NCBI RefSeq assembly: GCF_002211305.1
Contig: NZ_LOKW01000011.1
Coordinates: 26,661-90,660, forward strand
Source: Rhizobium sp. R634
GTDB taxonomy: Bacteria > Pseudomonadota > Alphaproteobacteria > Rhizobiales > Rhizobiaceae
Direction: 5' to 3'
Length of the DNA: 64,000 nucleotides
Shown piece after piece: positions 46,316 through 56,710 of the stretch (the stretch's first letter is position 1; each line of letters opens with the position of its first letter). A model generated the notes under the pieces. It saw only the letters and a list, made by a program, of their open reading frames with translations, was not told the DNA's origin and did not search any database. Made by a program: the position numbers and the translations under genes.

Positions 46316-47911
46316 TCAGTCGATGTTGAACGTCAGCAGCTTTGCCTGGCGGATCGCCTGGTGGGCCGTCAGCTGCGCGAGCACGCCGTCGTCCACCTCG
46401 CCGTCGACATAGAGCAGCGCGATGGCGTCACCGCCCTGCTTGTCGCGGCCGAGCTGGAAGTTGGCGATGTTGACGTTGGCGCCGCCGAGTGTCGTGCCGA
46501 TGAAGCCGATCATGCCGGGGACGTCGGTGTTGGTGATGTAGATCATGTGCGAACCGACATCGGCATCGAGGTTGATGCCCTTGATCTGGATGAAGCGCGG
46601 CTTGCCGTCCGAGAACACCGTCCCGGCGACCGAGCGCGTCATGCTTTCGGTCGTCACCGTCAGCTTGATATAACCGTCGAACACGCCCGTCTTGTCGCGC
46701 TTGACCTCGGAAAGCACCACACCCTTTTCCTTGACCATGATCGGCGCCGAAACCATGTTGACGTCGGCGACCTGCGGGCGGATGAGGCCGGCAAGCACCG
46801 CACTGGTCAGCGCCCGTGTGTTCATGTTGGCGGTGATGCCGTCGTAGAGGATCTCGATCTCCTTGATCGGCTCTTCGGTGACCTGGCCGACGAAGGCGCC
46901 GAGAACGTCGGCAAGACGGATGAAGGGCTTCAGGATCGGCGCTTCTTCCGCGGTGATCGACGGCATGTTGATGGCGTTGGAGACCGCACCCTTGACGAGG
47001 TAGTCCGCCATCTGTTCGGCCACCTGCAGGGCGACGTTTTCCTGCGCTTCGGTCGTCGAAGCGCCGAGATGCGGCGTGCAGACGACATTCGGCAGGCCGA
47101 AGAGCGGGCTTTCCTTGGCGGGCTCGACCTCGAACACGTCGAAGGCGGCACCGGCAACATGGCCCGACTTGATGGCTTCGGCAAGAGCCGCTTCATCGAC
47201 CAGGCCGCCGCGGGCGCAGTTGATGATGCGCACGCCGGGCTTGGTCTTCGCCAGCGCTTCCTTGTTGAGAATGCCGCGCGTCTTGTCGGTCATCGGCACG
47301 TGCAGGGTGATGAAATCGGCACGGGCGAAAAGCTCGTCCAGCTCGACCTTCGTGACGCCCATCTCCTCGGCGCGCTCCTTGGAGAGGAACGGGTCATAGG
47401 CGACGACATGCATCTTGAGACCGATGGCGCGGGCGCAGACGATCGAGCCGATATTGCCGGCGCCGATGACGCCGAGCGTCTTGCCGGTGATCTCGACACC
47501 CATGAACTTCGACTTTTCCCACTTGCCGGCCTGCGTCGAGGTATCGGCTGCCGGAAGCTGGCGGGCAACGGCGAACATCAGCGCGATTGCATGTTCGGCC
47601 GTCGTGATCGAGTTGCCGAACGGCGTGTTCATCACGATGATGCCGCGCCGCGAGGCGGCCGGAATATCGACATTGTCGACGCCGATGCCGGCGCGGCCGA
47701 CGACCTTGAGGTTCGTCGCCCCCTGAATGATCTTTTCGGTCACCTTGGTGGCGGAGCGGATGGCGAGACCATCATACTTGCCGATGACTTCGAGCAGACG
47801 ATCCTTGTCCTTGCCGAGCTGCGGTTCGAAATCGACTTCGACGCCGCGGTCGCGGAAGATCTGGACGGCGGTTTCCGACAATTCGTCGGATACGAGAACG
47901 CGAGGTGCCAT
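46316..47911 (-). CDS. serA: D-3-phosphoglycerate dehydrogenase
   Basis: A 531-residue enzyme of the long SerA type, catalysing the first step of serine synthesis. It has the NAD motif GVIGAGNIGSIVCARAIGL, the catalytic segments NCARGGLVDEAAL and PHLGASTTEAQENVAL, an intervening ASB domain and a C-terminal ACT domain (MIYITNTDVPGMIGFIGTTL), which in other species mediates serine feedback. AAGGAG precedes ATG 47911. It is 77 bases downstream of serC on the same strand, likely one transcript. Confidence 0.97.
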   Translation of the reverse strand: MAPRVLVSDELSETAVQIFRDRGVEVDFEPQLGKDKDRLLEVIGKYDGLAIRSATKVTEKIIQGATNLKVVGRAGIGVDNVDIPAASRRGIIVMNTPFGNSITTAEHAIALMFAVARQLPAADTSTQAGKWEKSKFMGVEITGKTLGVIGAGNIGSIVCARAIGLKMHVVAYDPFLSKERAEEMGVTKVELDELFARADFITLHVPMTDKTRGILNKEALAKTKPGVRIINCARGGLVDEAALAEAIKSGHVAGAAFDVFEVEPAKESPLFGLPNVVCTPHLGASTTEAQENVALQVAEQMADYLVKGAVSNAINMPSITAEEAPILKPFIRLADVLGAFVGQVTEEPIKEIEILYDGITANMNTRALTSAVLAGLIRPQVADVNMVSAPIMVKEKGVVLSEVKRDKTGVFDGYIKLTVTTESMTRSVAGTVFSDGKPRFIQIKGINLDADVGSHMIYITNTDVPGMIGFIGTTLGGANVNIANFQLGRDKQGGDAIALLYVDGEVDDGVLAQLTAHQAIRQAKLLTFNID

Positions 47912-47988
47912 GAGGGACTCCTTCAAAAATGTTCAGCGATGGATGAAATCAAGGGCTCCGCCCTGTGGCGGAGCCGGATGCTGTCACG

Positions 47989-49167
47989 TCAGGCAGCCGC
48001 CTGGGAGAGCTGCGCCTTCTGCGTTTCGAAGGCCCAGGAAAGCCAGGGCATCAGCTTCTGCATGTCGGACGCCTCGATCGTAGCCCCGGCCCAGATGCGC
48101 AAACCCGACGGCGCGTCGCGGTAATGGCCGATGTCATAGGCGACGCCTTCCTTCTCCAGGAGGCCGACCAGACCCTTGGCGAAGTTCGCCTGGCCGTCAT
48201 CGTCGAGCGCCGCGATGTCCTTGTCGACGATCTTCAGGCAGACGGAGGTGTTGGAGGCTGTTTCCACCTTGACGGCGAGATTGGCGATCCAGTCGTTTGC
48301 CGCGACGAAATCGTGGATGACCTTGGCATTGGCATCGGCGCGGGCGATCAGCGCCTTCAGGCCGCCGAGCTCCTTGGCCCAGAGCAGCGCATCGATATAA
48401 TCCTCGACGCAGAGCATCGACGGCGTGTTGATCGTCTCGCCCTGGAAAATGCCTTCCGTCAGCTTGCCGCCCGAGGTCATGCGGAAGATCTTCGGCAGCG
48501 GCCAAGCCGGCGTATAGGTCACGAGGCGCTCGACGGCGCGCGGCGAAAGGATGATGACGCCATGTGCACCCTCGCCGCCCAAAACCTTCTGCCAGGAGAA
48601 GGTGACGACATCGAGCTTGGCGAAATCGAGTTCCTGGGCGAAGGCCGCCGACGTGGCGTCGCAGATCGTCAGGCCCTTGCGGTCGGCAGGGATGAAATCG
48701 CCGTTCGGCACGCGCACGCCAGACGTGGTGCCGTTCCAGGTGAAGACAACGTCGCGGTCAAAATCGACGGCCGAGAGATCGGGAAGCTCGCCGTAACCGG
48801 CTTCGAGCTTGCGCACATCCTTGAGCTTCAGCTGCTTGACGACATCGGTGACCCAGCCTGCGCCGAAGCTTTCCCAGGCGACCATGTCGACGCCGCGTTC
48901 GCCGAGCAGCGACCAAAGCGCCATTTCGACGGCGCCGGTGTCCGACGCCGGAACGATGCCGATGCGGTAATCCGCCGGCACCTGAAGAATTTCACGGGTA
49001 AGGTCGATCGCCTGCTTCAGCTTGGCCTTGCCGACCTTCGCGCGGTGCGAACGGCCAAGGGCCGCGTCGGAAAGGGCTTCGAGCGACCAACCGGGGCGCT
49101 TCGAGCAGGGGCCAGAAGAAAAATGGGTATTGTGCGGACGGATGTCCGGCTTTGCGGTCTTCGCCAT
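47989..49167 (-). CDS. serC: Phosphoserine aminotransferase
   Basis: A 392-residue PLP enzyme of the alphaproteobacterial SerC subtype (starting [20 protein letters not shown]). The PLP lysine is in [16 protein letters not shown], and [16 protein letters not shown] and [11 protein letters not shown] line the cofactor site. It converts 3-phosphohydroxypyruvate and glutamate to phosphoserine and 2-oxoglutarate, the step after SerA. It is followed by serA in the same direction. Confidence 0.96.
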   Translation of the reverse strand: MAKTAKPDIRPHNTHFSSGPCSKRPGWSLEALSDAALGRSHRAKVGKAKLKQAIDLTREILQVPADYRIGIVPASDTGAVEMALWSLLGERGVDMVAWESFGAGWVTDVVKQLKLKDVRKLEAGYGELPDLSAVDFDRDVVFTWNGTTSGVRVPNGDFIPADRKGLTICDATSAAFAQELDFAKLDVVTFSWQKVLGGEGAHGVIILSPRAVERLVTYTPAWPLPKIFRMTSGGKLTEGIFQGETINTPSMLCVEDYIDALLWAKELGGLKALIARADANAKVIHDFVAANDWIANLAVKVETASNTSVCLKIVDKDIAALDDDGQANFAKGLVGLLEKEGVAYDIGHYRDAPSGLRIWAGATIEASDMQKLMPWLSWAFETQKAQLSQAAA

Positions 49168-49308
49168 GATGCTATCCTCTCAGATAGAAAGCCCTTCGTT
49201 GGGGAAGGGTGTCCCGCCGCCGTGTCTATGGATCGGCGGCCTCATAGTCAAGACCGAAGTGTCGCAGAGGGAAGATATTTTGACGCAGGCGGGGTGGCGG
49301 CCATGAAG

Positions 49309-49338
49309 AAAGCCGCCCGGTTGAGGGGGCGGCTTTTT
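49309..49338 (-). terminator. Terminator after the outer-membrane protein gene
   Basis: AAAGCCGCCC (49309-49318) pairs with GGGCGGCTTT (49327-49336). It is 19 bases past the stop of the minus-strand omp gene; T-rich sequence flanks both sides. Confidence 0.75.
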
Positions 49339-49356
49339 CATGCGAAGGGTTCGGAT

Positions 49357-50193
49357 TTACTTGTAGACCGCCGGCTGCAGCGGAATTTCCGGCGGCGGTT
49401 CGTAGCTCGCCTGGGCGCATCCGCCGAAGAGGTAGCGGCCACCAACGCGGACTTCATGGGCGCTGAGGCCCTTGTCGCGGCCCGGACCGCCATTTTCAGC
49501 ATAGCCGAACATGTTGCCGCCATCGATATGCAGGTAGCGGTAGCCGACATCGGCCTTGAAGTTGCAGGTCACGTCGACCGAGGCGCCGGCCATGAGAGCG
49601 TAAGTAAAGCGCCAGTTGCCCTTGCCGCCATGGGTGACCTGATCGTCGCAGAAGCTGCCGTCATCGGCGCAGGCGACGTTGCGCAGGTTCTTCCACTTCA
49701 CGTAGGAACCGCCGATACCGGCGCCGACATAGGGCGTGACGTAGCCATAAGTGCCGAGATCGACATAGGCGTTGGCAAGAAGCGTGTAGGCGGTGAGCGA
49801 AGAGCGGTCGGTCGAGGTGCAATCCACCAGCGGGAAGCCGCACTGGCCAACCGTCGAGCCGCGGAAATCAGCTTCCGTCAGATAATCGAAGGTCAGATCG
49901 GTACGCAGATAGCTGTTGATCTGATAACCGACACCGCCGCCGATCGTCCATGCGTCATCAAGGTCGGCGTCGTCGAAATCGACTTCGGTGGCGTTGCTGC
50001 CCTGGAAATAGCGCGCGCCGCGCAGATCGGTGAAGGCATAGCCGACATCGCCGCGCAGATACCAGCCGGTGGCTTCGGTGACCGTCACCTCGGGCGGCTG
50101 CTCCGGGATCGGCTCGGCAGGAGCCAAGTCCGCGGAATAGGCGTTTGTCGCGATCAATAATGCGGCGAGGACGCCGGACAAGCTTCTCTTCAT
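49357..50193 (-). CDS. Outer-membrane beta-barrel protein (Omp25/31-like)
   Basis: A 278-residue protein with signal peptide MKRSLSGVLAALLIATNAYS, a proline-rich mature N-terminus and a predicted eight-stranded barrel: GWYLRGDVGYAFTDLRG, GGGVGYQINSYLRTDLTFDY, YVTPYVGAGIGGSYVKW, and a closing strand HEVRVGGRYLFGG. Four cysteines (CGFPLVDC; CADDGSFC) suggest disulfide-stabilised external loops. The family is related to rhizobial and Brucella outer-membrane proteins of the Omp31/RopB kind. GGAGTGAG precedes ATG 50193. It ends with a terminator. Confidence 0.85.
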   Translation of the reverse strand: MKRSLSGVLAALLIATNAYSADLAPAEPIPEQPPEVTVTEATGWYLRGDVGYAFTDLRGARYFQGSNATEVDFDDADLDDAWTIGGGVGYQINSYLRTDLTFDYLTEADFRGSTVGQCGFPLVDCTSTDRSSLTAYTLLANAYVDLGTYGYVTPYVGAGIGGSYVKWKNLRNVACADDGSFCDDQVTHGGKGNWRFTYALMAGASVDVTCNFKADVGYRYLHIDGGNMFGYAENGGPGRDKGLSAHEVRVGGRYLFGGCAQASYEPPPEIPLQPAVYK

Positions 50194-50408
50194 GGATCTC
50201 ACTCCAAAATCCCGTTGCGCCGGCAGGCTCAGTCGCTGCCAATCTGATACGCTTCGCATGGATAATGAATTGGAAACGTTAAAAGCTGCTTAACCACGAT
50301 TATTTACTGAAGATCTTGAAGCTTCCGGCAGGGGAAACTTGGATTGCGGCGGTAAAAGTCTTTGAAACTGCGATCTGACGATGCGATTTCGCTGGCATAT
50401 GGATTTAA

Positions 50409-50438
50409 CAAAAAAGCCGGCGCATGCGCACCGGCTCT
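50409..50438 (-). terminator. Rho-independent terminator of glmM
   Basis: On the minus strand GAGCCGGTGCGCATGCGCCGGCTTTTTT forms a strong stem followed by six T residues, 24 bases after the glmM stop. Confidence 0.9.
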
Positions 50439-50461
50439 TCGCGTAATCTATATTCGACGAA

Positions 50462-51814
50462 TTAAGCCGCCGTCCGGACGTTCGAGATCGTTCCGATCAA
50501 TTCGTTGACGATGCGCTCGATCTGGGCGCGGTCGTCGCCCTCAGCCATGACGCGGATCAGCGGCTCGGTGCCTGACGGGCGGATGACGAGGCGGCCGTTC
50601 TTGGCGAGTTCGGCTTCGGCATCGGCGATCGCCTTCTGCACCTGGATATCTTCCAGCGGCTTGCCGCCGCTGATGCGGACATTGCGCAGCAGTTGCGGCA
50701 CAGGCTCGAAGCGGCGGCAGACCTCGCTAACCGTCCGGCCGGTGCGCTTGACGGCGGCAAGGATCTGCAGCGCGGCAACCAGGCCGTCGCCCGTTGTACC
50801 GTAATCCGAGAGCACGATATGGCCGGACTGCTCGCCGCCGACATTGTAATTGTGCTGGCGCATATGCTCGACGACGTAGCGGTCGCCGACCTTCGTGCGG
50901 GCGAGCGCCATGCCGCGTTCGTCGAGGAAGCGCTCGAGGCCGAGGTTGGACATCACAGTGGCGACGATGCCGTTGCCGCGCAGCTGCTGGTTCTCGGCCC
51001 AGCTTTCGGCGATGACGGCCATCAGCTGGTCGCCGTCGACGATCGAACCATTCTCGTCGATGATGATGACGCGGTCTGCATCGCCGTCGAGAGCGATGCC
51101 GATATCGGCGCGTACTTCATCAACCTTCTTCTGCAACGCGACCGGGCTGGTGGAGCCGCAATTGAGATTGATGTTGGTGCCGTTCGGCTCGTTGCCGATG
51201 GTCACGACATCGGCGCCGAGCTCCCAGAGCACGGCGGGCGCCACCTTATAAGCGGCACCGTTGGCGCAGTCGATGGCGATCCTCAGGCCCTGCAGCGTCA
51301 CGTCACGCGGCAAGGTACGCTTGGCATGTTCGATATAGCGGTCATGCACGCCGTCAACGCGCTTGGCACGGCCGATATCGTCGGATTTGGCGAGCTGCGC
51401 GTTCAGGTCCTTTTCGAGCAGGTCCTCGATCTCGGCCTCGATATCGTCGGAGAGCTTGTAGCCATCGGGACCGAAAAGCTTGATGCCGTTATCCTCGTAA
51501 GGATTGTGCGAGGCGGAGATCATCACGCCGATATCGCAGCGCAGGGAGCGCGTCAGCATGGCGACGGCAGGCGTCGGGATCGGGCCGAGAATGAAAGCAT
51601 CGAGACCGGCGGCCGTGAAACCCGCAACCATGGCATTTTCGAGCATATAGCCGGAAAGACGCGTATCCTTGCCGATGACGACGCGATGGCGATGGTTGCC
51701 GCGGCGGAAGATCGTGCCGGCGGCGATACCGACCCGCATCGCGAGATCCGGCGTCATCGGGAAGACATTGGATTGGCCGCGAATGCCGTCGGTCCCGAAA
51801 TAGCGTCTTTTCAT
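50462..51814 (-). CDS. glmM: Phosphoglucosamine mutase
   Basis: A 450-residue alpha-D-phosphohexomutase that interconverts glucosamine-6-phosphate and glucosamine-1-phosphate for UDP-GlcNAc, peptidoglycan and LPS. Motifs are [11 protein letters not shown] at the N-terminus, the phosphoserine loop [17 protein letters not shown], the metal site [17 protein letters not shown] and the phosphate-binding [12 protein letters not shown]. Length is exactly typical. It is downstream of ftsH on the same strand, as in many proteobacteria, but a terminator hairpin separates them. Confidence 0.97.
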   Translation of the reverse strand: MKRRYFGTDGIRGQSNVFPMTPDLAMRVGIAAGTIFRRGNHRHRVVIGKDTRLSGYMLENAMVAGFTAAGLDAFILGPIPTPAVAMLTRSLRCDIGVMISASHNPYEDNGIKLFGPDGYKLSDDIEAEIEDLLEKDLNAQLAKSDDIGRAKRVDGVHDRYIEHAKRTLPRDVTLQGLRIAIDCANGAAYKVAPAVLWELGADVVTIGNEPNGTNINLNCGSTSPVALQKKVDEVRADIGIALDGDADRVIIIDENGSIVDGDQLMAVIAESWAENQQLRGNGIVATVMSNLGLERFLDERGMALARTKVGDRYVVEHMRQHNYNVGGEQSGHIVLSDYGTTGDGLVAALQILAAVKRTGRTVSEVCRRFEPVPQLLRNVRISGGKPLEDIQVQKAIADAEAELAKNGRLVIRPSGTEPLIRVMAEGDDRAQIERIVNELIGTISNVRTAA

Positions 51815-52003
51815 CTGCACTCCTGCGCTTTCCGCGCGCCATTCAAGGCTGCGCAACATTTCAAGCGAATATGGCTTTCTTGGATCCGTCGTCAGTCCGG
51901 GACCTATGAATCAGATCTGCCTCAATTCATCGGGATGCCACAAAACATGGTCATCGGCACGTAAATTACCGAGAAAAATGATTATATCCCGTTACCAATG
52001 GAA

Positions 52004-52037
52004 AAGGCCGGCTTTCCCATGTGGGAAAACCGGCCTT
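52004..52037 (-). terminator. Terminator of ftsH
   Basis: AAGGCCGGCTTTCCCAT and GTGGGAAAACCGGCCTT form a long hairpin 20 bases after the ftsH stop; on the minus strand it is followed by TTCC. Confidence 0.8.
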
Positions 52038-52057
52038 GTCTTGTGGGGTGCCGCCGT

Positions 52058-53989
52058 TCAATGCGGCTGCGGTTCGAGGCCGCCTTCGGGCTCGTCGCCC
52101 TTGGTGGCAGGCCGCGCGCCCGCCTTCGGAACGGCCGAGCCGCGGCTTGGCGGAGAGTCGTCGCCGAGATCGCGCGAAGGCTTCTCGCCGCGGATCAGCG
52201 CCTTGATCTCCTCACCGGTCAGCGTCTCATATTCGAGCAGGCCTTCGGCCAGGGCAACGAATTCATCGTGCTTTTCCGTCAGGATCGTGCGGGCCTGCGT
52301 ATAGGCTTCGTCGATCAGGCGGCGCACTTCGTTGTCGATCTTCTGCGCGGTGGCTTCCGAAACGTTCTTCGACTGAGAAACCGAGTGACCGAGGAAGACT
52401 TCCTGCTGGTTCTCGCCGTAAGCGACCTGACCGAGCTGATCGGAGAAGCCCCATTGCGTGACCATGGCGCGGGCAAGCTTGGTGGCCTGCTCGATATCCG
52501 AGGACGCGCCCGAGGTGATGTTTTCCTTGCCGAAGGTCAGTTCTTCGGCGACGCGGCCGCCCATCATGATGCAGAGGCGCGACACCATCCACTTGTAGCT
52601 CATCGAGTAGCGGTCGCCCTCGGGAAGCTGCATGACCATACCGAGCGCACGGCCGCGCGGAATGATCGTCGCCTTGTGCAGAGGATCGGCAACGGCAACG
52701 TTGAGCGCGGTGATGGCGTGGCCGGCCTCGTGATAGGCAGTGAGCTTCTTTTCCGCCTCGGTCATCGCCGAGGAACGGCGCTCGGCGCCCATCATGATCT
52801 TGTCCTTGGCGTCTTCGAACTCCTGCATGGTGACGACGCGCTTGTTGCGGCGGGCGGCCATGAGGGCGGCTTCGTTGACGAGGTTCATCAAGTCGGCGCC
52901 GGAGAAACCGGGCGTGCCGCGGGCAAGAACCTTGAGATCGACATTCGGCGCCAGCGGAACGTTGCGGGCATGCACCTTCAGGATGCGCTCGCGCCCGACG
53001 ATGTCAGGGTTCGGCACCACGACCTGGCGGTCGAAACGGCCGGGACGCAGCAGCGCCGGATCGAGAACGTCAGGACGGTTGGTGGCGGCGATCAGGATCA
53101 CGCCTTCATTCGCCTCGAAGCCGTCCATCTCGACCAGCAACTGGTTCAGCGTCTGCTCGCGTTCATCGTTACCGCCACCGAGACCGGCGCCACGATGGCG
53201 ACCAACCGCATCGATTTCGTCGATGAAGATGATGCAGGGCGCATTCTTCTTGGCCTGCTCGAACATATCGCGCACGCGGCTTGCACCGACGCCGACGAAC
53301 ATTTCGACGAAGTCGGACCCTGAAATGGTGAAGAAGGGCACATTGGCCTCACCGGCGACCGAACGGGCGAGCAGCGTCTTGCCGGTGCCCGGAGGGCCTA
53401 CCAGCAGCACGCCGCGCGGGATCTTGCCGCCGAGACGCTGGAACTTCTGCGGGTCGCGCAGGAATTCGACGATTTCCTCGAGATCCTGCTTGGCCTCGTC
53501 GACGCCGGCGACGTCTTCAAAGGTCACGCGGCCATGCGCTTCGGTCAGAAGCTTGGCCTTGGACTTGCCGAAGCCCATCGCGCCGCGCGAGCCGCCTTGC
53601 ATCTGCCGCATGAAGAACAGCCAGACGCCAAGGATAAGCAGCATCGGCAGCAGCGTTCCGAGATAGCTCAGGAAGCCGGAAGACCCATCGGTCTCCGGAC
53701 GCGCAGTGACAGCAACGTTTTTGGTCTGCAGGCGGTCGAGCAAGCTGTCGTCGATGACGGGCGAATAGGTCTGGAAGTTATTGTTGTTCTCCAGATAAGT
53801 ACCGCTCAGCCGGTTGCCCGTGACCACGACTTCCTTCACGCGGCCCGCATCGACCTCACGCAGAAACTGCGAATAAGGGATTTCGCGGGAGCCCGTCTGT
53901 GCCGGCGCCGTTTGAAACATACTGAAAAGAGCGATCAGCAGAAGCGCTATGATCGCCCACAAGGCAAAATTACGTAAGTTAGGGTTCAT
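52058..53989 (-). CDS. ftsH: ATP-dependent zinc metalloprotease FtsH
   Basis: A 643-residue membrane protease that degrades short-lived and misassembled membrane proteins. Two membrane helices (about 8-25 and 105-125) flank a small periplasmic domain; the AAA module has Walker [18 protein letters not shown] (about 199), Walker [13 protein letters not shown] and the SRH segment [20 protein letters not shown]. The zinc site is HEAGHA (about 418). GGGGAG precedes ATG 53989. It lies 97 bases after tilS on the same strand, the common tilS-ftsH order. Confidence 0.98.
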   Translation of the reverse strand: MNPNLRNFALWAIIALLLIALFSMFQTAPAQTGSREIPYSQFLREVDAGRVKEVVVTGNRLSGTYLENNNNFQTYSPVIDDSLLDRLQTKNVAVTARPETDGSSGFLSYLGTLLPMLLILGVWLFFMRQMQGGSRGAMGFGKSKAKLLTEAHGRVTFEDVAGVDEAKQDLEEIVEFLRDPQKFQRLGGKIPRGVLLVGPPGTGKTLLARSVAGEANVPFFTISGSDFVEMFVGVGASRVRDMFEQAKKNAPCIIFIDEIDAVGRHRGAGLGGGNDEREQTLNQLLVEMDGFEANEGVILIAATNRPDVLDPALLRPGRFDRQVVVPNPDIVGRERILKVHARNVPLAPNVDLKVLARGTPGFSGADLMNLVNEAALMAARRNKRVVTMQEFEDAKDKIMMGAERRSSAMTEAEKKLTAYHEAGHAITALNVAVADPLHKATIIPRGRALGMVMQLPEGDRYSMSYKWMVSRLCIMMGGRVAEELTFGKENITSGASSDIEQATKLARAMVTQWGFSDQLGQVAYGENQQEVFLGHSVSQSKNVSEATAQKIDNEVRRLIDEAYTQARTILTEKHDEFVALAEGLLEYETLTGEEIKALIRGEKPSRDLGDDSPPSRGSAVPKAGARPATKGDEPEGGLEPQPH

Positions 53990-54086
53990 CGAACTCCCCA
54001 GCACTGGAACAGCCGCCTCATGGCGACCGTCTTATTCGTTTCTAACATAGGGTTGCGCCAGGCTGTTGCCAAGGCAATCCCCCAAG

Positions 54087-55550
54087 TCAGATGGTTTTTC
54101 CGTCAATACTTCTTAAAGGCAGCCCTGCATAGGGAACCATCGCGAAATCCGCCGAAAGCCTATCTGCAAAGATGAAGTCAAATCGTGTCAAAAAGCGGTC
54201 GAAGGGTGCGAAATAGGGCGTCAGATGGATTAATCGGGCGGTTTCCGGAGATAGAGGGTGTCCATCGACGAAAAAAACCGGTGCTGAGGCGACCGCACGT
54301 TTCCATGCCGCCTTGGGCAGGCCCCTGCCCTCTCCTCCCTCATTCCTGTGCTCGTCACAGGGATCCAGCGCGCCCAAGTCATTGGGCGCGGAAGACTCGT
54401 CCTGTTTTGTAGAGTCATTCACCGCGCCGACGCGCGGTGGCTGGATTCCTGTGACAAGCACAGGAATGAGGGAGGAGGTGCCGGCTGATGCTTCTATTCT
54501 AGCGTTGACTGCCGATCCATTGCGCACGAGAAACCTTCCATCCCAAACCCGTGCCTCTCCCCGCCGCAGAACCAGCGGCAATATCCCCCGGCCTTCGCGC
54601 GTGAAATAAAGCCCGTCACGCCTGCGATCGAACACCACTCGACCGACAGTCACCCGCTCCGGTTCTCCGCCGGTGGCAAATGAGAGGAGGCGCTCCATCT
54701 GCGCCCTGCCCGGTACGAAGGCTTGCCCGCCGAAGACAGCCGTCAGGCGGCCGAGCGCATAGTCCAGAACTGCCCGATCCTGCCGCAACCCATCCGGCGT
54801 CACCTGCCCAAGCAGGCCGCCATGAAGCCTGAAATGGCGATCCAGCCATTCGGCTCCCTGCGACGACAAAGCCAGCCGCTCTGCCCAGGCCGCACGAATA
54901 TCCGTCTCCATCACAGGATCGGCAGATAACTGCCGACGCACCCGCACGCGTTCGTATTTCACGTCCTCGTTGCTGGGGTCGTCGATCCACCCCACGCCCC
55001 GCTCTTTGAGAAAAGCGCGGATATCTGCCCGGGTGGAAAAGAGAAGCGGCCGGAAAATCCAGAAGCGACGGTCAAAGAGCACCGCATCGGCAATGCCTGA
55101 TGAAACCTGCTCCGTTCGCATACCGCGCATCCGCAAGGTTTCGCGCTGGTCGTCGAATGTATGGCCGGTAACGATCAAATCGGCGCCGAAAGCGTCGCCT
55201 GCTTCGGCGAGCAAGCCGTAACGGGCCTCTCGGGCCGCGGCCATAATACCGGTTTTCGGCTTTTCGCCCCGCCAGGTCATGATGGTGTGGGAAATGCCGA
55301 GCGATGCGCAAAGGGCTGCAACCTCTCCCGCTTCCTCTGCGGAGCCGACGCGCAACGCATGGTCGACGGTCGCAGCGCATAGGGAGATGTTGAGATGAGG
55401 CGCGGCCTTCACGGCTTCATCGAGGAGGAGAAGCAGACCGGTGGAATCGCTGCCGCCCGAAATCGCGACGAGAATGCGCGCGGGGCTTTGGAGCGAGTGG
55501 AGAAACTGGCGGATCGCCAGCCGAGGCGATGAGGTGCCCTCCGCAGACAT
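54087..55550 (-). CDS. tilS: tRNA(Ile)-lysidine synthetase carrying an in-frame palindromic repeat
   Basis: A 487-residue enzyme that converts C34 of tRNA-Ile(CAU) to lysidine, which is essential for AUA decoding. The PP-loop AISGGSDSTGLLLLLD is near residue 30, followed by TVDHALR, TGHTFDDQRET and WIDDPSNED. From about residue 358 to 407 the coding sequence runs through a palindromic repeat (54332-54477) also found at 63751-63885; the encoded segment (SLIPVLVTGIQPP ... LDPCDEHRNEGG) is unrelated to TilS. The frame resumes with VFFVDGHPL and the C-terminal domain, so the protein is probably full-length with a tolerated insert of about 50 residues. It lies 11 bases from cpoB. Confidence 0.93.
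   Translation of the reverse strand: MSAEGTSSPRLAIRQFLHSLQSPARILVAISGGSDSTGLLLLLDEAVKAAPHLNISLCAATVDHALRVGSAEEAGEVAALCASLGISHTIMTWRGEKPKTGIMAAAREARYGLLAEAGDAFGADLIVTGHTFDDQRETLRMRGMRTEQVSSGIADAVLFDRRFWIFRPLLFSTRADIRAFLKERGVGWIDDPSNEDVKYERVRVRRQLSADPVMETDIRAAWAERLALSSQGAEWLDRHFRLHGGLLGQVTPDGLRQDRAVLDYALGRLTAVFGGQAFVPGRAQMERLLSFATGGEPERVTVGRVVFDRRRDGLYFTREGRGILPLVLRRGEARVWDGRFLVRNGSAVNARIEASAGTSSLIPVLVTGIQPPRVGAVNDSTKQDESSAPNDLGALDPCDEHRNEGGEGRGLPKAAWKRAVASAPVFFVDGHPLSPETARLIHLTPYFAPFDRFLTRFDFIFADRLSADFAMVPYAGLPLRSIDGKTI
54332..54477. repeat. Palindromic repeat element, copy A, inside tilS
   Basis: The arms are near-perfect inverted repeats of about 37 bases (CTCCTCCCTCATTCCTGTGC ... at 54332-54368, and its complement at 54441-54477). 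Each arm itself holds a hairpin ATTCCTGTG-N5-CACAGGAAT. Between the arms lie two further palindromes, CGCGCCCAAGTCATTGGGCGCG and ACCGCGCCGACGCGCGGT. Copy B at 63751-63885 has the same arms and the same two kinds of inner hairpin in the opposite order. Confidence 0.88.
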
Positions 55551-55561
55551 GGCCGAAGGCC

Positions 55562-56551
55562 TTAGCAGGCGAGGCGCTTCTGTTCGCTCGCAACCTTGCT
55601 TATGACGGCGCGGGAGGCTTTCGGATAGCGCTTGGAGACCTCGCGCAGCGTCGCGCAGGCCGTTTCCTTATTATCGAGGGCGGCAAGCGACATGCCGAGC
55701 TTCAGCAGCATCTCCGGCGCCTTCTCCGAGCTGCCGTATTTCTGATGTGCGTTGAGGAAGGTCTTGGCCGCCTCATTATATTTGCCCTGCGAATAGAGCG
55801 CTTCGCCGAGCCAGAAATTGGCATCCGCTGCGCGCGCGCTGCTCGGGTAACGAGCGATATATTGGTTGAATTCCTGCTCGGCGGTGCCGTAGTCTCCCGA
55901 CAGGACATGGCCATAGGCCGCCTTGTACTGGTCGGCCTCGCTGCCGAGCGAGGCGGTCTGCTGCGGCGTTCCGCCATTGGCATCGGGAATTGGGCCGGAA
56001 CCGATGGTGGCATTCTCGTCGACGCTTCCGCCGACCGGATTGCCGTTCTGATCGAACTCGATCGAGCCGAGCTGCTTCGGCGGCTGACCGAGGCCGGTGT
56101 TCTCAGGCACGTCGTTGGAGGGAGCCGTTTCGGCTCCCTGCGGTGCTTGGATGACCCTGGCGACATCGTCCCCGCCGGACGCTGCCGGAGCCGCATCGGT
56201 CTCGCTCTTCTTGACGGGAGCCTTGGCGCCACCGCCGCCGGAATCCGTCTTTTCGAGCTGCTGGAAGCGGAATTCATTGTCTTCCTGCTGCTTGCGGATC
56301 GTCTCCTGCATCTGCAGCAGTTGGAAGCTCATCTCCTCGATCCGGCCGTTCAGCTGCCGCAACTGCTCTTCGAGCTGTTGCACGCGAACCTCGGCATCGC
56401 CGCTCTGCACCTTGACGACAGGCGGCGCCGCCTGGTTTTCCGCGGACCGGCCGCCGAGATGCAGCCCGAAGAACGAGGCCGAATAAGCCGCCCGCTCGCT
56501 CCCGGTCATAGCCGCGAGGCACAGCATGCCTGCCACGACAAGTTTCTTCAT
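55562..56551 (-). CDS. cpoB: Tol-Pal system protein YbgF/CpoB
   Basis: A 329-residue periplasmic protein that coordinates Tol-Pal function with peptidoglycan synthesis at division. It has a signal peptide (MKKLVVAGMLCLAAMTG...), an N-terminal coiled-coil (VRVQQLEEQLRQLNGRIEEM; about 55-100), a low-complexity linker and C-terminal TPR repeats (QYKAAYGHVLSGDYGTAEQE; about 208-329). ATG 56551 starts the signal peptide. A terminator separates it from pal upstream, so cpoB-tilS-ftsH may have their own promoter in the 160-base gap. Confidence 0.93.
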   Translation of the reverse strand: MKKLVVAGMLCLAAMTGSERAAYSASFFGLHLGGRSAENQAAPPVVKVQSGDAEVRVQQLEEQLRQLNGRIEEMSFQLLQMQETIRKQQEDNEFRFQQLEKTDSGGGGAKAPVKKSETDAAPAASGGDDVARVIQAPQGAETAPSNDVPENTGLGQPPKQLGSIEFDQNGNPVGGSVDENATIGSGPIPDANGGTPQQTASLGSEADQYKAAYGHVLSGDYGTAEQEFNQYIARYPSSARAADANFWLGEALYSQGKYNEAAKTFLNAHQKYGSSEKAPEMLLKLGMSLAALDNKETACATLREVSKRYPKASRAVISKVASEQKRLAC

Positions 56552-56651
56552 ATGTATCGTCCTGTCCCAGTGATTCTTCGCGCTTTGGGCGCGAACAGGA
56601 GATTTTTCCAATTGCTGTCAAAAAGCAACGGAGTCTGGCCAAAGTGTGGTC

Positions 56652-56687
56652 AAAAAGAAAAGGCGGCCCCTGACGGGACCGCCTTTC
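56652..56687 (-). terminator. Terminator after pal
   Basis: On the minus strand AAAGGCGGTCCC-GTCA-GGGGCCGCCTTT is followed by TCTTTTTG, 24 bases after the pal stop. Confidence 0.85.
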
Positions 56688-56710
56688 CGAAAACGAATTA
56701 TAACCGGTGA

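Noticed and set aside
47965..50160. A long plus-strand frame (over 700 codons) opposite serC and the outer-membrane protein gene
   Set aside because: It overlaps well-identified genes on the other strand and has no family motif; it is a compositional shadow. The same holds for the frames opposite serA, glmM, xfp and the GGDEF-EAL gene.
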